Shown piece after piece: positions 1 to 9,067 of a DNA stretch of 64,000 nt. Source of the DNA: Pinibacter soli (lineage in GTDB: Bacteria > Bacteroidota > Bacteroidia > Chitinophagales > Chitinophagaceae); assembly GCF_029961145.1 (NCBI RefSeq), contig NZ_JASBRG010000007.1:1220155-1284154 (forward strand), given 5' to 3'. Position 1 is the first letter of the stretch; every line of letters begins with the position of its first letter. Under the pieces are notes generated by a model that searched no databases, was not told the DNA's origin, and saw only the letters and a list, made by a program, of their open reading frames with translations. The translations under genes and the position numbers were made by a program.

Positions 1-1707
1 ATTCAACCATAAGTAACCATCTTTACTTTCAAATGTTCTAAATCCGGAAACAATGACAGAACTATCCGCCACCTTACCATTTGCATTGATGTAGAATGTA
101 AAGTCATACAGGTTTGGCGTTTGCGGTGTCCACAACAATGGTTTCAAATTGTTCACATTGTAATTGAAAGTACGTTCCTCTCCTGCGTGAATAATGTTTT
201 TCTCCAACCCCAGACCCAAGAATAGAGGCTTGCCATTCTTATCTGCAATCTTTGTAACGAATGAAAATTGACTATCGCTCTTACCTGAATTTTTCACGGT
301 AACCTCAAACGCAGCACCAGTAAGGTTCGGCTTGATGTACACATCACTGATCTTCACAGGATCCGTAATCACGAGCTTCACCGGTTGCCAGATACCAGCC
401 GGATCTCCATTGTAAAATCCATGCGCAAGGTCCTTTAGCATTTTATTGGTTACTTCCACACTAACTGCAACATCAACAACATTGCCTTCGTCTTTAATAT
501 CATTTGTGTAGTCACGAATGACTTTTACTGTTACAAGATTTTTTCCTTTGTGAAACAAACCAGCAGCATCTATGTTAAGGTCGCCAAACATTCCAACATG
601 CTTACCCGCATGCACACCGTTGATCCAGACTTCTGCGATTTTCGAAATGGCATCAAATTGCAGCGATACATCTTTTCCTTCTATATCAGCAGGTAATTCA
701 ATCCATTGACGATACCACGCCGCGGCTGTTTTTTTGTAGTCGAATGTGTAGCCCTCGCATCGATCAGTTTCTGCCTGAAAATAATTATCGGAAGCTCCTT
801 TGGCAAATTGGCCAAAGGTTTCGCCGTGCAGCCAGATCCGAATAGGGTTCCAGAAATCCGGCACGTGCATGCTGTGCCATTCTTTGTCGTCCTCCTTCGG
901 AGAAATGGCTTTCTTTTGATCGGCCATTTCATTTACGGGCATAAACAACCATTGTCCGTCCAGCGAAATCACTGTTCGCCCTTCATTAATTTTATCTACA
1001 ACAATTGCTTTGTATATGCTACGCTCCTGTTTTCTCTTTGCTGTTTTATCAACTGTTTTTGTCGCTGCAGCATATTCCAGTTTCGGCATATTATCCAAAG
1101 CTCCTTTTTGTAATGGCACTATCGTAAGTCCTTCATAGAGGCTGGTGATCCATCCTCCACCGAGTGTGATTTTTCCGGAAGGCGCCAACACACTGTTCTT
1201 GTCTTCTATGTCGATACGTGGCAATAAATCGTCATTGAGAAACACGCGGATTCTCTTGCCACTCACCTGTATGCGGAAGGTATACCAAGTGCCGGGCTGC
1301 GGTTTAAAATCTAATGTGCGCAATGCAAGAAATTCATCTGTGCCGAGATAACCGAGCCTGCTCAGGTAGAGTGTATTTTGCAAACCGCCACGCAGACCAA
1401 TTATATATCTGTCGTTTCTATTGAATTCTCTAAAGCCCGCCCACAATTGTACTTGCTCTTCACCTTTGGGTGTGCAGGCACGAAATGTTGCCTCATAATC
1501 ACTCATGTTTTCATCACCAAAACTTGCATACGCATCTTTTGTTTTCAACACGCCGTTATTCATTTCACATATACCACGGCCCCTTGTCTGGAAAGCACTT
1601 TTAAAAGATGTTGGAGTCGTGGAAACGCCTTGTGCTTTTGCATCTGACAAAAAGAGCAGTGAGGTTGTCGTCAATAACATTACAAGCGAAATTCTTTTTA
1701 ATCTCAT
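1..1707 (-). CDS. GH2-family glycoside hydrolase with N-terminal lectin-like domain (3' end outside window)
   Basis: The frame is open from the ATG at 1707 to the window edge (569 codons), so the C-terminal part, including any catalytic TIM barrel, is not visible. The start MRLKRISLVMLLTTTSLLFL ends in a DAKAQ signal-peptidase site, so the protein is exported. Residues about 25-165 resemble a LamG/DUF1080 concanavalin-like fold (YIIGLRGG, GTWYTFRIQVSGKRIRVFLN). From about 244 the GH2 sugar-binding jelly roll begins (SLDGQWLF, AAAWYRQWIELPADIEGKDV, AEVWINGVHAGKHVGMFGDL), followed by a GH2 immunoglobulin-like domain from about 430 with LWTPQTPNLYDF and GFRTFE. This domain order is usual for GH2 beta-galactosidase/glucuronidase/mannosidase-like enzymes; the substrate cannot be told from this part. 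It is the last visible gene of the putative mannan operon, 11 bases after the GH92 stop. Confidence 0.85.
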   Translation of the reverse strand, partial: MRLKRISLVMLLTTTSLLFLSDAKAQGVSTTPTSFKSAFQTRGRGICEMNNGVLKTKDAYASFGDENMSDYEATFRACTPKGEEQVQLWAGFREFNRNDRYIIGLRGGLQNTLYLSRLGYLGTDEFLALRTLDFKPQPGTWYTFRIQVSGKRIRVFLNDDLLPRIDIEDKNSVLAPSGKITLGGGWITSLYEGLTIVPLQKGALDNMPKLEYAAATKTVDKTAKRKQERSIYKAIVVDKINEGRTVISLDGQWLFMPVNEMADQKKAISPKEDDKEWHSMHVPDFWNPIRIWLHGETFGQFAKGASDNYFQAETDRCEGYTFDYKKTAAAWYRQWIELPADIEGKDVSLQFDAISKIAEVWINGVHAGKHVGMFGDLNIDAAGLFHKGKNLVTVKVIRDYTNDIKDEGNVVDVAVSVEVTNKMLKDLAHGFYNGDPAGIWQPVKLVITDPVKISDVYIKPNLTGAAFEVTVKNSGKSDSQFSFVTKIADKNGKPLFLGLGLEKNIIHAGEERTFNYNVNNLKPLLWTPQTPNLYDFTFYINANGKVADSSVIVSGFRTFESKDGYLWLN

Positions 1708-1718
1708 GACCAATTCAT

Positions 1719-3950
1719 TTATTTTAATAGCGAAGATTTCTGTTTAGAAGCGTGATTCGCATCTGTATCAGGTTTGTCACTCATAATGAACTCCAGCGTA
1801 CCACCCGCCATAATCGCGGCATGATCGATATATGCTGCATCATAAGCTTTTCCATTCAGTAATACTTTTTGTATGTAAGGTTGGGTTGTGGCCCCTGCTG
1901 CTTTTACGGTGAACGTTTTTCCGCCAGGTAGTTTCAATGTTGCCTGCTCCACCAACGGGCTGCCGAAAACATATCTCGTATCGGCCGGAAATACAGGATA
2001 GAAGCCCAATGCAGAGAAAATATACCACGCAGACATTTGTCCGCAGTCTTCATTTCCAATGATGCCATCAGGTTGATCGTGGTACATATCTTTCATGATA
2101 TGCCTTACTGTTTCCGCGGTTTTCCATGGGCGGCCACCAAAGGCATACAGATATGCGATATGGTGGCTAGGCTCGTTGCCATGTGCATATTGGCCAATAG
2201 TTCCAGTGAGATCTGCCAACCCTTTTTCATCAGCGGTTGTTTCCAGAGCAAACATTGTATCGAGTCTGGCATTAAACATTTGTTCACCACCAAGTAACGA
2301 TATCAATCCTTTCACATCCTGCGGCACGAGCCAAAGGTATTGCCAGGCATTGCCTTCTGCGTAAATGGTATTGTTGGCTTTCAGTGCGTTAAAATCAGGG
2401 GCCCGTTCACCATTGTCAAGTTTACCCCGGAAGAATTGCGTGGTTGAATCGAAATATTTTTTGTAGTTCAATGCACGTTTAGAAAAATATTCAAACTCGT
2501 TTTGTTTGCTCAAGGCTTTTGCCATTAAGGCTATGCTGCCATCTCCAATAGCGTATTCAAGACCTTTGGCAACAGAGCGTCTTTCTTTATCTGCTGGAAT
2601 TGCCGTAAATGTTTTCACGCACATCATTCCCAATGTATCTGATGCAGACGTTCCTTTGATTGCATTGAAAGCCCTTTCAGCATCGAATCCTTTTATACCT
2701 TTCAAATAAGCTTCTGCAATTACCTGCCTGCTCGCAATGCCCACCATGGTTCCTGTTTCCCAACCTTCCAAATGCCATTGCGGTAACAAACCTTTTTGAT
2801 CGTAAATGGCAAGCATCGAGTTCACCATGTCCGCAGTTCTTTCCGGTTGTGTGATTGTGTACAATGGATGCACGGCACGGTACGTGTCCCAAAGCGAGAA
2901 CACGCTATAGTTGGCAAATTGCGCATGTTTATATACTTGCTTATCTGCACCACGATAATCGCCATTGTGATCGTTGAACAAAGAAGGATCGATCATTGTA
3001 TGAAATAATGCAGTGTAAAAAATGCGTTTAACTTTTTCGGACGGCGTGTTGATGACCATCTTCGAAAGTTCTTTGTTCCATTTTGCCTTTGCTTCTGCTA
3101 CAACTTTATCGAGGTCCCAATGCGGAATTTCCGCGTTGATATTTGCCAGTGCATTTTCACAGCTTACGGGAGAAATACCAACTTTTAATTTGAGTGTCTT
3201 GGGCGCTTTATCAAAACTGATCAAGCCCTTAATGGCTTTACCTTTTCCGCTATCACCTTGCAGCAGTTTACTATCTTCATAAACTGTAAAATGTTCCAGC
3301 GAGTCGGATGAGCGAATGGCAAAAAATATCAGTTGTTCCTTCGCCCATCCCTTTGAAAAACGATAACCTTCCAAAGTGTATTGATCAACCCTTCTGATGT
3401 ACGTTTCAGCACTTTGATCATTAATTCCTTCTTTAAGATCAATTATAACATGGGCTTCTTTGTTTTGCGGAAATTGATATTGATGGAACCCTACTCTTTC
3501 TGTTGCTGCGAGTTCAACCTGAATATTGGAACCATCAAGCTTTACAGAATAATAACCCGGCAGCACCTTTTCATTTTTATGAGAATAATGTGCGCCGTAA
3601 CCCTTCTGATATTCTTTTTCTGTTGCCTTGTCAGTTCTTATTTCTCCGACATAAGGCATCACCAAAATATCTCCAAGGTCGCCAATGCCCGTACCGCTCA
3701 AATGCATGTGAGCAAAGCCTGTTACGATACTGTCGCCATAATTGTAACCCGAGCACCAATCCCATCCTTTAAAAAAATTGGAAGGACCCAACTGTACCGC
3801 GCCAAAAGGAACGCTCGCACCAACAAATACATGCCCATGACCACCTGAGCCAATATAAGGATCAACGTATTTGGTCAAATCCTGCGCTTGCGATTGTTGG
3901 GTTATGCAAACGAATGAAATAATGTTTATAAAAAAAATCAACCTCTTCAT
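1719..3950 (-). CDS. GH92 alpha-mannosidase (first copy)
   Basis: A 743-residue exported exo-acting alpha-mannosidase of family GH92, which is calcium dependent and inverting. The signal peptide ends at SQAQ, and the mature protein opens with the family hallmark DPYIGSGGHGHVFVG. The N-terminal beta-sandwich spans about 25-250 and the (alpha/alpha)6 catalytic domain about 270-700. The proposed acid is Glu532 in EGNAWQYLW. The proposed base loop is GNEDCGQMSAWYIFSALGFY with Asp635. The substrate loop reads AHGNEPSHHIAYLY. Length and motifs are complete, so the enzyme should be active. It sits downstream of the GH71/99-like gene in the same orientation, separated by 263 bases holding a palindromic element. 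GH92 next to a GH99-like gene is typical of loci that trim yeast-type or N-glycan mannan; the exact linkage is inferred only. Confidence 0.94.
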   Translation of the reverse strand: MKRLIFFINIISFVCITQQSQAQDLTKYVDPYIGSGGHGHVFVGASVPFGAVQLGPSNFFKGWDWCSGYNYGDSIVTGFAHMHLSGTGIGDLGDILVMPYVGEIRTDKATEKEYQKGYGAHYSHKNEKVLPGYYSVKLDGSNIQVELAATERVGFHQYQFPQNKEAHVIIDLKEGINDQSAETYIRRVDQYTLEGYRFSKGWAKEQLIFFAIRSSDSLEHFTVYEDSKLLQGDSGKGKAIKGLISFDKAPKTLKLKVGISPVSCENALANINAEIPHWDLDKVVAEAKAKWNKELSKMVINTPSEKVKRIFYTALFHTMIDPSLFNDHNGDYRGADKQVYKHAQFANYSVFSLWDTYRAVHPLYTITQPERTADMVNSMLAIYDQKGLLPQWHLEGWETGTMVGIASRQVIAEAYLKGIKGFDAERAFNAIKGTSASDTLGMMCVKTFTAIPADKERRSVAKGLEYAIGDGSIALMAKALSKQNEFEYFSKRALNYKKYFDSTTQFFRGKLDNGERAPDFNALKANNTIYAEGNAWQYLWLVPQDVKGLISLLGGEQMFNARLDTMFALETTADEKGLADLTGTIGQYAHGNEPSHHIAYLYAFGGRPWKTAETVRHIMKDMYHDQPDGIIGNEDCGQMSAWYIFSALGFYPVFPADTRYVFGSPLVEQATLKLPGGKTFTVKAAGATTQPYIQKVLLNGKAYDAAYIDHAAIMAGGTLEFIMSDKPDTDANHASKQKSSLLK

Positions 3951-4213
3951 ATTCGATTATTCATCTTTCTTTTTTGAGAAATAATTTTTTTCTAGCTCAT
4001 TTACGTCCTGTGTTTTTCCTCTTATGCGTGTCGCACGTCATTGCGAGCGCAGCGAAACAATCTCATTTGTTGAGAGCAGGTGATTGCATCGCTGCGCTCG
4101 CAATGACGTGTAACACCAAAAATTAGAATCATCTTACTTCAAAAATTGTCAGTTCCATTATTACAGTCGTGTTCCTTAGGTATTCCTAATTTTGACTTTT
4201 GAATTTTTACTTT
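3951..4213. other. Intergenic gap inside the mannan operon with palindrome
   Basis: This 263-base gap separates two co-oriented enzyme genes. It contains the perfectly paired CGTCATTGCGAG-type element listed separately and, beside the GH71/99-like stop codon, an A/T tandem stretch of ACTTTTTACTT type. No open frame or clear promoter was seen here. Confidence 0.6.
4028..4116. repeat. Palindromic element, family A copy 1 (GTCATTGCGAG type)
   Basis: Two 35-base arms at 4028-4062 and 4082-4116 are reverse complements with four mismatches, including a perfect 22-base core starting CACGTCATTGCGAGCGCAGC. The spacer is 19 bases. The same core words (GTCATTGCGAG and GCAATCT) recur at 22.1-22.4 kb and 48.0-48.2 kb, so this is a dispersed intergenic element. 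In RNA it would form a long hairpin between two operon genes. Confidence 0.85.
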
Positions 4214-5488
4214 TTACTTCTTACCAAAACTCTCTGCTTGCTGTACCGGTTGCGTTTCACTAAACGGTATCTCCTTGCGCAACATTTTTGCGGCCATACC
4301 GGTAAGAAACAAATAATGATCTTCGGGAACGCCGTCTTCAAATGTTACAAAACTGCTTGCACCAACCGGCGGATTCTTTGACACTTTAAAGATTGCTGTG
4401 CCTTCATCTATTTCATCAAACATTGCGACGTATAACATTTCTGCGCCGCTTTCTAAAGCTCCTGAAATCTGCTTCCAATAGAATTCTCCTCTATTCCGTG
4501 GCATCTGGTTTTGGGGACTTTTGTTGTACATGTTGTGCCAGCTAAATCCGGGATAAACCACGGGTGCATAGTCAATTTTGTTTTGTTTGCACCATTCTAC
4601 ATCTCCAGCTATGTGTTGCTTGAACGCGGGATAGTTTTGTTCATTATATCTTCCTACAAACCATGGATGAACAATGTCAGCCCTTTTTATTACTTCTGTC
4701 AAATGCGGGTCTTTGACTGCGTCCTTATCCAGGTCTCGCCAATAAGTGGGCACACCGAGCATGATGGAACAACCGCCATACTCTTTGTCATTTTGCAGAA
4801 AGTCCATCATCTTTTCAATATCCTTCAACCCGTACGAACGGCCAGGAAAACCTACGCCCCAAAGGGCTACAAGAGGTTTACCATTATGATACAGGTATGT
4901 TTGTTTTTTACCTCTTGTAGTCAGTTGCAAACTATCAACCAGTTTTTTAAAATCGTTGATCACCACATCAGCATCTCCTTCATGCATGCCGGAGAGATCG
5001 TACATAATTGCAATAGCACGATGATATTTTTTGGCTGCATTCAATGCATTACCTAATACAGTGTTATTATGTCGCAGGCTTACCGGGCTTTTCACATTGC
5101 TTACAAATCTTTGTACGAATACGCCATCAATACCGTACTCCTTCATCCATTTGAAGTGAAGATCAACAGTGGATGCATCATAAGAACTGAACAATACTGC
5201 TGCACTGCTATCTGCAAGGCGAAAAGGAGTTTTGTATGTTTTCTTATATTCTGCAGTTGCCGGCCAGAGATCGACCTTACAATTGCCGGGTTCAAATTTT
5301 CCTTTGGCTGCATAGTGGTTCCACCCACGTCCGGCACCGTCATCAGGAGCATTGAACCAACCCTGATATCCCGCCATTACAAGTCCCTTGTACGAAGTAA
5401 ACGCAGAGGTTTTGCTATGTTTATGTTGTGCGTTCACACTTGTAGTAAACAATATTGCAAATCCAAGTATGTATTTAAATTGTCGCAT
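4214..5488 (-). CDS. GH71/99-like glycoside hydrolase, possible endo-alpha-mannanase
   Basis: A 424-residue secreted protein with signal peptide MRQFKYILGFAILFTTSVNA. The opening KGLVMAGYQGWFNAPDDGAG is the signature of the family annotated as glycoside hydrolase 71/99-like. A TIM-barrel pattern follows (YGIDGVFVQRF, HRAIAIMYDLSG, PLVALWGVGFPG, DIVHPWFVGRY). Near the C terminus FDEIDEGTAIF places Glu359 and Glu362 with the E-x-x-E spacing of the GH99 catalytic pair. GH99 members are endo-alpha-1,2-mannosidases or mannanases, and GH71 members cut alpha-1,3-glucan. The flanking GH92 genes favour mannan, but the subfamily has little biochemistry, so the activity is inferred. The stop codon lies at the start of an A/T tandem stretch. 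Confidence 0.83.
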   Translation of the reverse strand: MRQFKYILGFAILFTTSVNAQHKHSKTSAFTSYKGLVMAGYQGWFNAPDDGAGRGWNHYAAKGKFEPGNCKVDLWPATAEYKKTYKTPFRLADSSAAVLFSSYDASTVDLHFKWMKEYGIDGVFVQRFVSNVKSPVSLRHNNTVLGNALNAAKKYHRAIAIMYDLSGMHEGDADVVINDFKKLVDSLQLTTRGKKQTYLYHNGKPLVALWGVGFPGRSYGLKDIEKMMDFLQNDKEYGGCSIMLGVPTYWRDLDKDAVKDPHLTEVIKRADIVHPWFVGRYNEQNYPAFKQHIAGDVEWCKQNKIDYAPVVYPGFSWHNMYNKSPQNQMPRNRGEFYWKQISGALESGAEMLYVAMFDEIDEGTAIFKVSKNPPVGASSFVTFEDGVPEDHYLFLTGMAAKMLRKEIPFSETQPVQQAESFGKK

Positions 5489-5520
5489 TGGTTTTAAATA
5501 GTTGATTGAATTGTTAGTTG

Positions 5521-7758
5521 CTAAAATCCTGCCCTCTCACCTGTGCCCCAGCGTTTGTTTGGCTTGGGTCCCATTTCCAATTCCAGCGTACCGCCGTCCA
5601 TCAATTGCTGATGTGTGAACCACGGCGTGTTGATGGCTTGCCCATTCAGTTTTGCACTCTGGATGTATTTGTTTACAACCGATGAATTGTTTGCAATTAC
5701 AGTGAATTGTTTTCCGTTTTGAAGATCAATTGTTGACTTCGTAAACAAAGGACTACCGATTATATATGTAGGAACACCGGGCGTTACAGGATAAAAGCCA
5801 AGTGATGAGAACACAACGAAAGCAGACATGCCGCCACCATCTTCATCACCGGGAATGCCGAAAATATTGTCTTTGAACCATGTGCTTAACAGGAAGCGAA
5901 CACGTTTCTGTGTCTTCCACGGACTCGATGTAAAGTTGTATAAGTAAGGTATGTGAAAGCTTGGTTCGTTGCCCATTGAGTACTGCCCTACAAGACCTGT
6001 TGCATCAGGAAACTTGTACCACATCTCACTTTTACTTCTTCCCAACGGCTCTCTGAACAATTGATCGAGTCTGTTTTCAAACTCATTTTTCCCACCCATC
6101 AAGCTCATAAGACCGCTGATGTCATGCTGCACCTGCCACATGTAGGTCCAGCCGTTGTTTTCGTCGTAGTAGTCTCTGCCGCCTTTGCCGCCGTCAAATT
6201 TTGGATCGATGTTTATCCAATTTCCCTGTGCATCTTTTGGCAAGAATATTTTCTGTTGCTTGTTCCAAAGTGTTTTATAGTTCGATGCCCTTGCCGCGAA
6301 TTTTGAATGATCTTTCTCTTTGCCCAGTGTTGCAGCCATTTCACTCACGGCCCAGTCATCATAGCTTGCACCGAGCGTTACAGCCACTGCCTGTCTTTTC
6401 TCAAACGAGTTCACAAGAGCAACTGTTTCTGTTTCTCCCGGTTTTAATCCAGGGAAAAATCCTTTTGTATAGTACACATCTTCAAGCTCTGTCTTAGGAC
6501 CGTTGCGCCATGGCAGCATAGTTGCCTGGGTCGCGTTTTTCAACATGCCTTCATATGCTTTTTCGATGTCAAAATTTTTCAAACCTTTTCGCACATCGTC
6601 GAGAAACATTACAGATGAATGAAAACCATTCATACAAGCATGGTCGCCGAAAAGCACCGGAAATGTTGGCATCCAGCCACTTTGCTCATACATTTTTACG
6701 TAGGAATTGAGCATATCTTCTTCCATGGAAGGGTTAAGAATTGCCCGCAAAGGATGGTGTGCCAAGTAGGTATCCCATGTCCAGTCATCTACATAAAAGG
6801 GTCTGTCTGTTGTATGTATCTTTTTATCGAATCCGCTGTAATATTTTCCATCCTCGGTAATATCAACCATTCGTTCATAACATCTGTACAACGCTGTATA
6901 GAACGAACGTTTCTGTGGCGTTGTGCCTCCCTGTACTTTTATTTGTCCAATCACTTTTTGCCATGCCAGTTGTGCATCATCAGCCAGTTGCTGAAAACCA
7001 GCTCCGTGCAATTCAGATTCATAATTCCTCTTCGCCTGATCTGCGCTTACAAATGAAACTGCATATTTCAACTCAATGGTATCGTTTGCACTGCCGCCGA
7101 AACTAACACTGGATTTGGTTTCGTCTACTTTATCAATTTTGCATTTTGTATTGAAGCTACCATACATGTAGATCTTTATATCGCCATGATAGGTTTCAGT
7201 TGCTGTGATCTCATTGTCTGAAATAAGATCCCAGGAGCTGCTTCCTGTGTTGTAATGTTCCAGTAGCAAACATTTCGTGTGCGTATTTGCAGGAAATGCA
7301 AAACGATAAATACCTGTTTTTTTACCCGGCGCAAATTCCACCGTAATACCGTTGTCGATAAGATATGTCGAGTAATACCATGGCCTTGTAATTTCAAGAT
7401 CATGATCGAATGTCATTTTCTTTTTCCAATCGTCTGCCGTTTTAGGCAATGCCAATGTGGGTTTCAGGGAGAATGCGATTCCCAGTCTATGCGAAACAAT
7501 GAGCAAAGGAAAGCTTGTTATCTGGTCCTCAATATAATCTGCACGAACCGGATACATTCTCATCATCTGGTTGGGTTGCTGAATCGTTGGCCTTGTTGGC
7601 TGCAGCAATTGTCCAACATTTCCAATGGTTGGATCTATGTAATCAAGATCGCTACTAACTTCTATCTTAACCTTCTTGTTGTCTTGCGCCTGCATGCTGT
7701 TGCACACAACCATACAGGCAAGTAAATATGTGATGGCCCTTATTTTCTTTATTGTCAT
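5521..7758 (-). CDS. GH92 alpha-mannosidase-like enzyme (second, divergent copy)
   Basis: The frame is open from 7833, but the ATG at 7758 is preferred. It gives the signal peptide MTIKKIRAITYLLACMVVCN ending at MQAQ and has AAAGG just upstream; the extra 25 residues of the longer form are polar and would bury the signal. The mature protein (about 745 residues) keeps the GH92 frame: YIDPTIGNVGQLLQPTRP at the N terminus, the acid-loop equivalent DENNGWTYMWQVQHD, and the base loop GDEDGGGMSAFVVFSSLGFY. It differs from the first copy in the substrate loop (SMGNEPSFHIPYLY, with Met and Phe where the first copy has His) and in its N-terminal motif. A different linkage or aglycone preference is therefore likely. 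It lies between the WbsX-like lipoprotein and the GH71/99-like gene. Confidence 0.9.
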   Translation of the reverse strand: MTIKKIRAITYLLACMVVCNSMQAQDNKKVKIEVSSDLDYIDPTIGNVGQLLQPTRPTIQQPNQMMRMYPVRADYIEDQITSFPLLIVSHRLGIAFSLKPTLALPKTADDWKKKMTFDHDLEITRPWYYSTYLIDNGITVEFAPGKKTGIYRFAFPANTHTKCLLLEHYNTGSSSWDLISDNEITATETYHGDIKIYMYGSFNTKCKIDKVDETKSSVSFGGSANDTIELKYAVSFVSADQAKRNYESELHGAGFQQLADDAQLAWQKVIGQIKVQGGTTPQKRSFYTALYRCYERMVDITEDGKYYSGFDKKIHTTDRPFYVDDWTWDTYLAHHPLRAILNPSMEEDMLNSYVKMYEQSGWMPTFPVLFGDHACMNGFHSSVMFLDDVRKGLKNFDIEKAYEGMLKNATQATMLPWRNGPKTELEDVYYTKGFFPGLKPGETETVALVNSFEKRQAVAVTLGASYDDWAVSEMAATLGKEKDHSKFAARASNYKTLWNKQQKIFLPKDAQGNWINIDPKFDGGKGGRDYYDENNGWTYMWQVQHDISGLMSLMGGKNEFENRLDQLFREPLGRSKSEMWYKFPDATGLVGQYSMGNEPSFHIPYLYNFTSSPWKTQKRVRFLLSTWFKDNIFGIPGDEDGGGMSAFVVFSSLGFYPVTPGVPTYIIGSPLFTKSTIDLQNGKQFTVIANNSSVVNKYIQSAKLNGQAINTPWFTHQQLMDGGTLELEMGPKPNKRWGTGERAGF

Positions 7759-7816
7759 AGCCTTTATAACGGAAGTCCTTTTTGATTGATTGAATTGGTT
7801 TCGTGCCATGACAAGA

Positions 7817-7854
7817 GCCTTCCGCTGCAACATAGCGCTGCAGCGGGCGAAGGC
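7817..7854 (-). promoter_or_regulatory. Stem-loop between surface lipoprotein gene and enzyme genes
   Basis: GCCTTC-CGCTGCA, a 9-base loop, then TGCAGCG-GGC-GAAGGC forms a 13-pair GC-rich hairpin with a three-base bulge. It lies about 78 bases past the lipoprotein stop and 59 bases before the GH92 start. No U-run follows, so a simple terminator is unlikely. It could be an mRNA-processing or stability element that separates the expression of the susCD part from the enzymes. The role is inferred. Confidence 0.45.
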
Positions 7855-7889
7855 CTCATCTGTCGTTGTTAAAATGGGCTTGTTGTGTG

Positions 7890-7930
7890 CAGCCTATTAA
7901 TTCTTAATTATTAATTATTAATTTTTCTCC
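7890..7930. repeat. A/T tandem repeat of TTAATTATTAA type at gene end
   Basis: TAATTCTTAATTATTAATTA-type units directly follow the lipoprotein stop codon. This resembles the arms of the larger element at 46.5 kb. Its function is unknown. Confidence 0.5.
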
Positions 7931-7931
7931 C

Positions 7932-9047
7932 CTACTTCTTAAACTCCTTTCTTGTCGTAGTGAGATATAAATCGCCGTAGCTTTTTGCAGATTCAAGTTG
8001 TGATGCACTGGCCCAGTCGTTCCATGAATCAAGCAGAATAAGCCTTGTGCTTTGATCTGCATTCATCTTTGCTACGTTACACAGTTGTTTGTAAAGTCTG
8101 CATGTATCGCTTCTTCCATAGAGAGGCTGGAGTGTGGTAGGTTGTGTAATTTTTTGGTTCCAACCTGGTGATACGCAAGGCACATAGCTTACACCCCAAT
8201 TATTATCCTGCCAGTATTGAACAGAATATTTCCAGTTCTCGTTCATCATTTGCGGAAGCAGGTAGAACCTGTCCCAATCGCTGATGTTTGTACTGAAAGA
8301 CTGATGTACCATAGCATCTACGCATTTTTGGAAACGGAAAGGATAACGTGCAGGCGGCGTCCATCTGTCCTGTTGGCCAACAATGTATAACTGCACACCT
8401 ACATCGTTTAGACGTTGTCTTAGCGTTGTATATATAGTTGCATTATCGTTTGAATAGAGAACCTGTGCGTTGTAGATGTACAGTAAAGTTTTACCGTTTA
8501 CTTTCATGTAGTTGGCATCCTGCATGTAAGGCACAAGCTTTAAGATGTCCTGGAAAAATTGCTCAAGTTTTACTTTATCATTCTCCAATGGTGTGGTCGT
8601 AGAAAGCCCGTATGTACCAGATTGCCAGTTATAAGCCAATGCCAGTTTCATTTTGTTTGCAGTATTGGCTTTCAGAAATGACCGCACTACATTTGAATCA
8701 ATTTTAAAGTTGTTGTAGTCACGACTGAATGATCTTATAGAGAACAGGAAGTAATCAATACCAGCGCTATTTGCCTGGTCAATGTGACCTGACATTACAT
8801 CTGGTGGCACCACGCCCGAAGGCATGCTGTATCTGCCTAATGTTGGCGTATCCGGTACGTTCACATTGAACGCGCCGAAGTAGTAGTACATGGCTCCTAC
8901 CGTGTAATCGTTCGTTACCGGAATTTCATTGATCTGGTAGTTCAGGAAATTATCGGCTGCCGTAGGCGCATCACTTTTCTTCACACAACCGATGAAGGCT
9001 AACAACGCTATCGCAATTATTGAGAGGCGAAAATATTTTGTTTGCAT
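7932..9047 (-). CDS. GH99/WbsX-like surface lipoprotein, catalytic motif degenerate; probable glycan-binding protein
   Basis: This 371-residue lipoprotein has a lipobox around Cys21 (LLAFIGC). The fold is GH99/WbsX-like: YTVGAMYYYFGAFN at the start, GIDYFLFSIRSFSRDYNNFK, TLLYIYNAQVLY, and a C-terminal block LLDSWNDWASASQLESAKSY ending with YGDLYL. In active relatives this last block reads N-E-W-x-E-G followed by LEP. Here the two acidic positions are Asp344 and Ser347, so normal GH99 chemistry looks lost. It follows susD by about 20 bases, the place usually held by a surface glycan-binding protein. The likely role is binding mannan at the cell surface and passing it to SusD/SusC. Residual or different catalysis cannot be excluded. 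Confidence 0.78.
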   Translation of the reverse strand: MQTKYFRLSIIAIALLAFIGCVKKSDAPTAADNFLNYQINEIPVTNDYTVGAMYYYFGAFNVNVPDTPTLGRYSMPSGVVPPDVMSGHIDQANSAGIDYFLFSIRSFSRDYNNFKIDSNVVRSFLKANTANKMKLALAYNWQSGTYGLSTTTPLENDKVKLEQFFQDILKLVPYMQDANYMKVNGKTLLYIYNAQVLYSNDNATIYTTLRQRLNDVGVQLYIVGQQDRWTPPARYPFRFQKCVDAMVHQSFSTNISDWDRFYLLPQMMNENWKYSVQYWQDNNWGVSYVPCVSPGWNQKITQPTTLQPLYGRSDTCRLYKQLCNVAKMNADQSTRLILLDSWNDWASASQLESAKSYGDLYLTTTRKEFKK

Positions 9048-9067
9048 ACTTTTCTAAATTATAGTAC

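Noticed and set aside
3381-3848. Open frame of 155 codons on the plus strand
   Set aside because: Antisense to the GH92 gene, with composition of a shadow frame and no family features.
4511-5056. Open frame of 181 codons on the plus strand
   Set aside because: It is fully antisense to the well-supported GH71/99-like gene and has no recognisable motif.
7279-7725. Open frame of 148 codons on the plus strand
   Set aside because: Antisense to the second GH92 gene; no motif or start signal.
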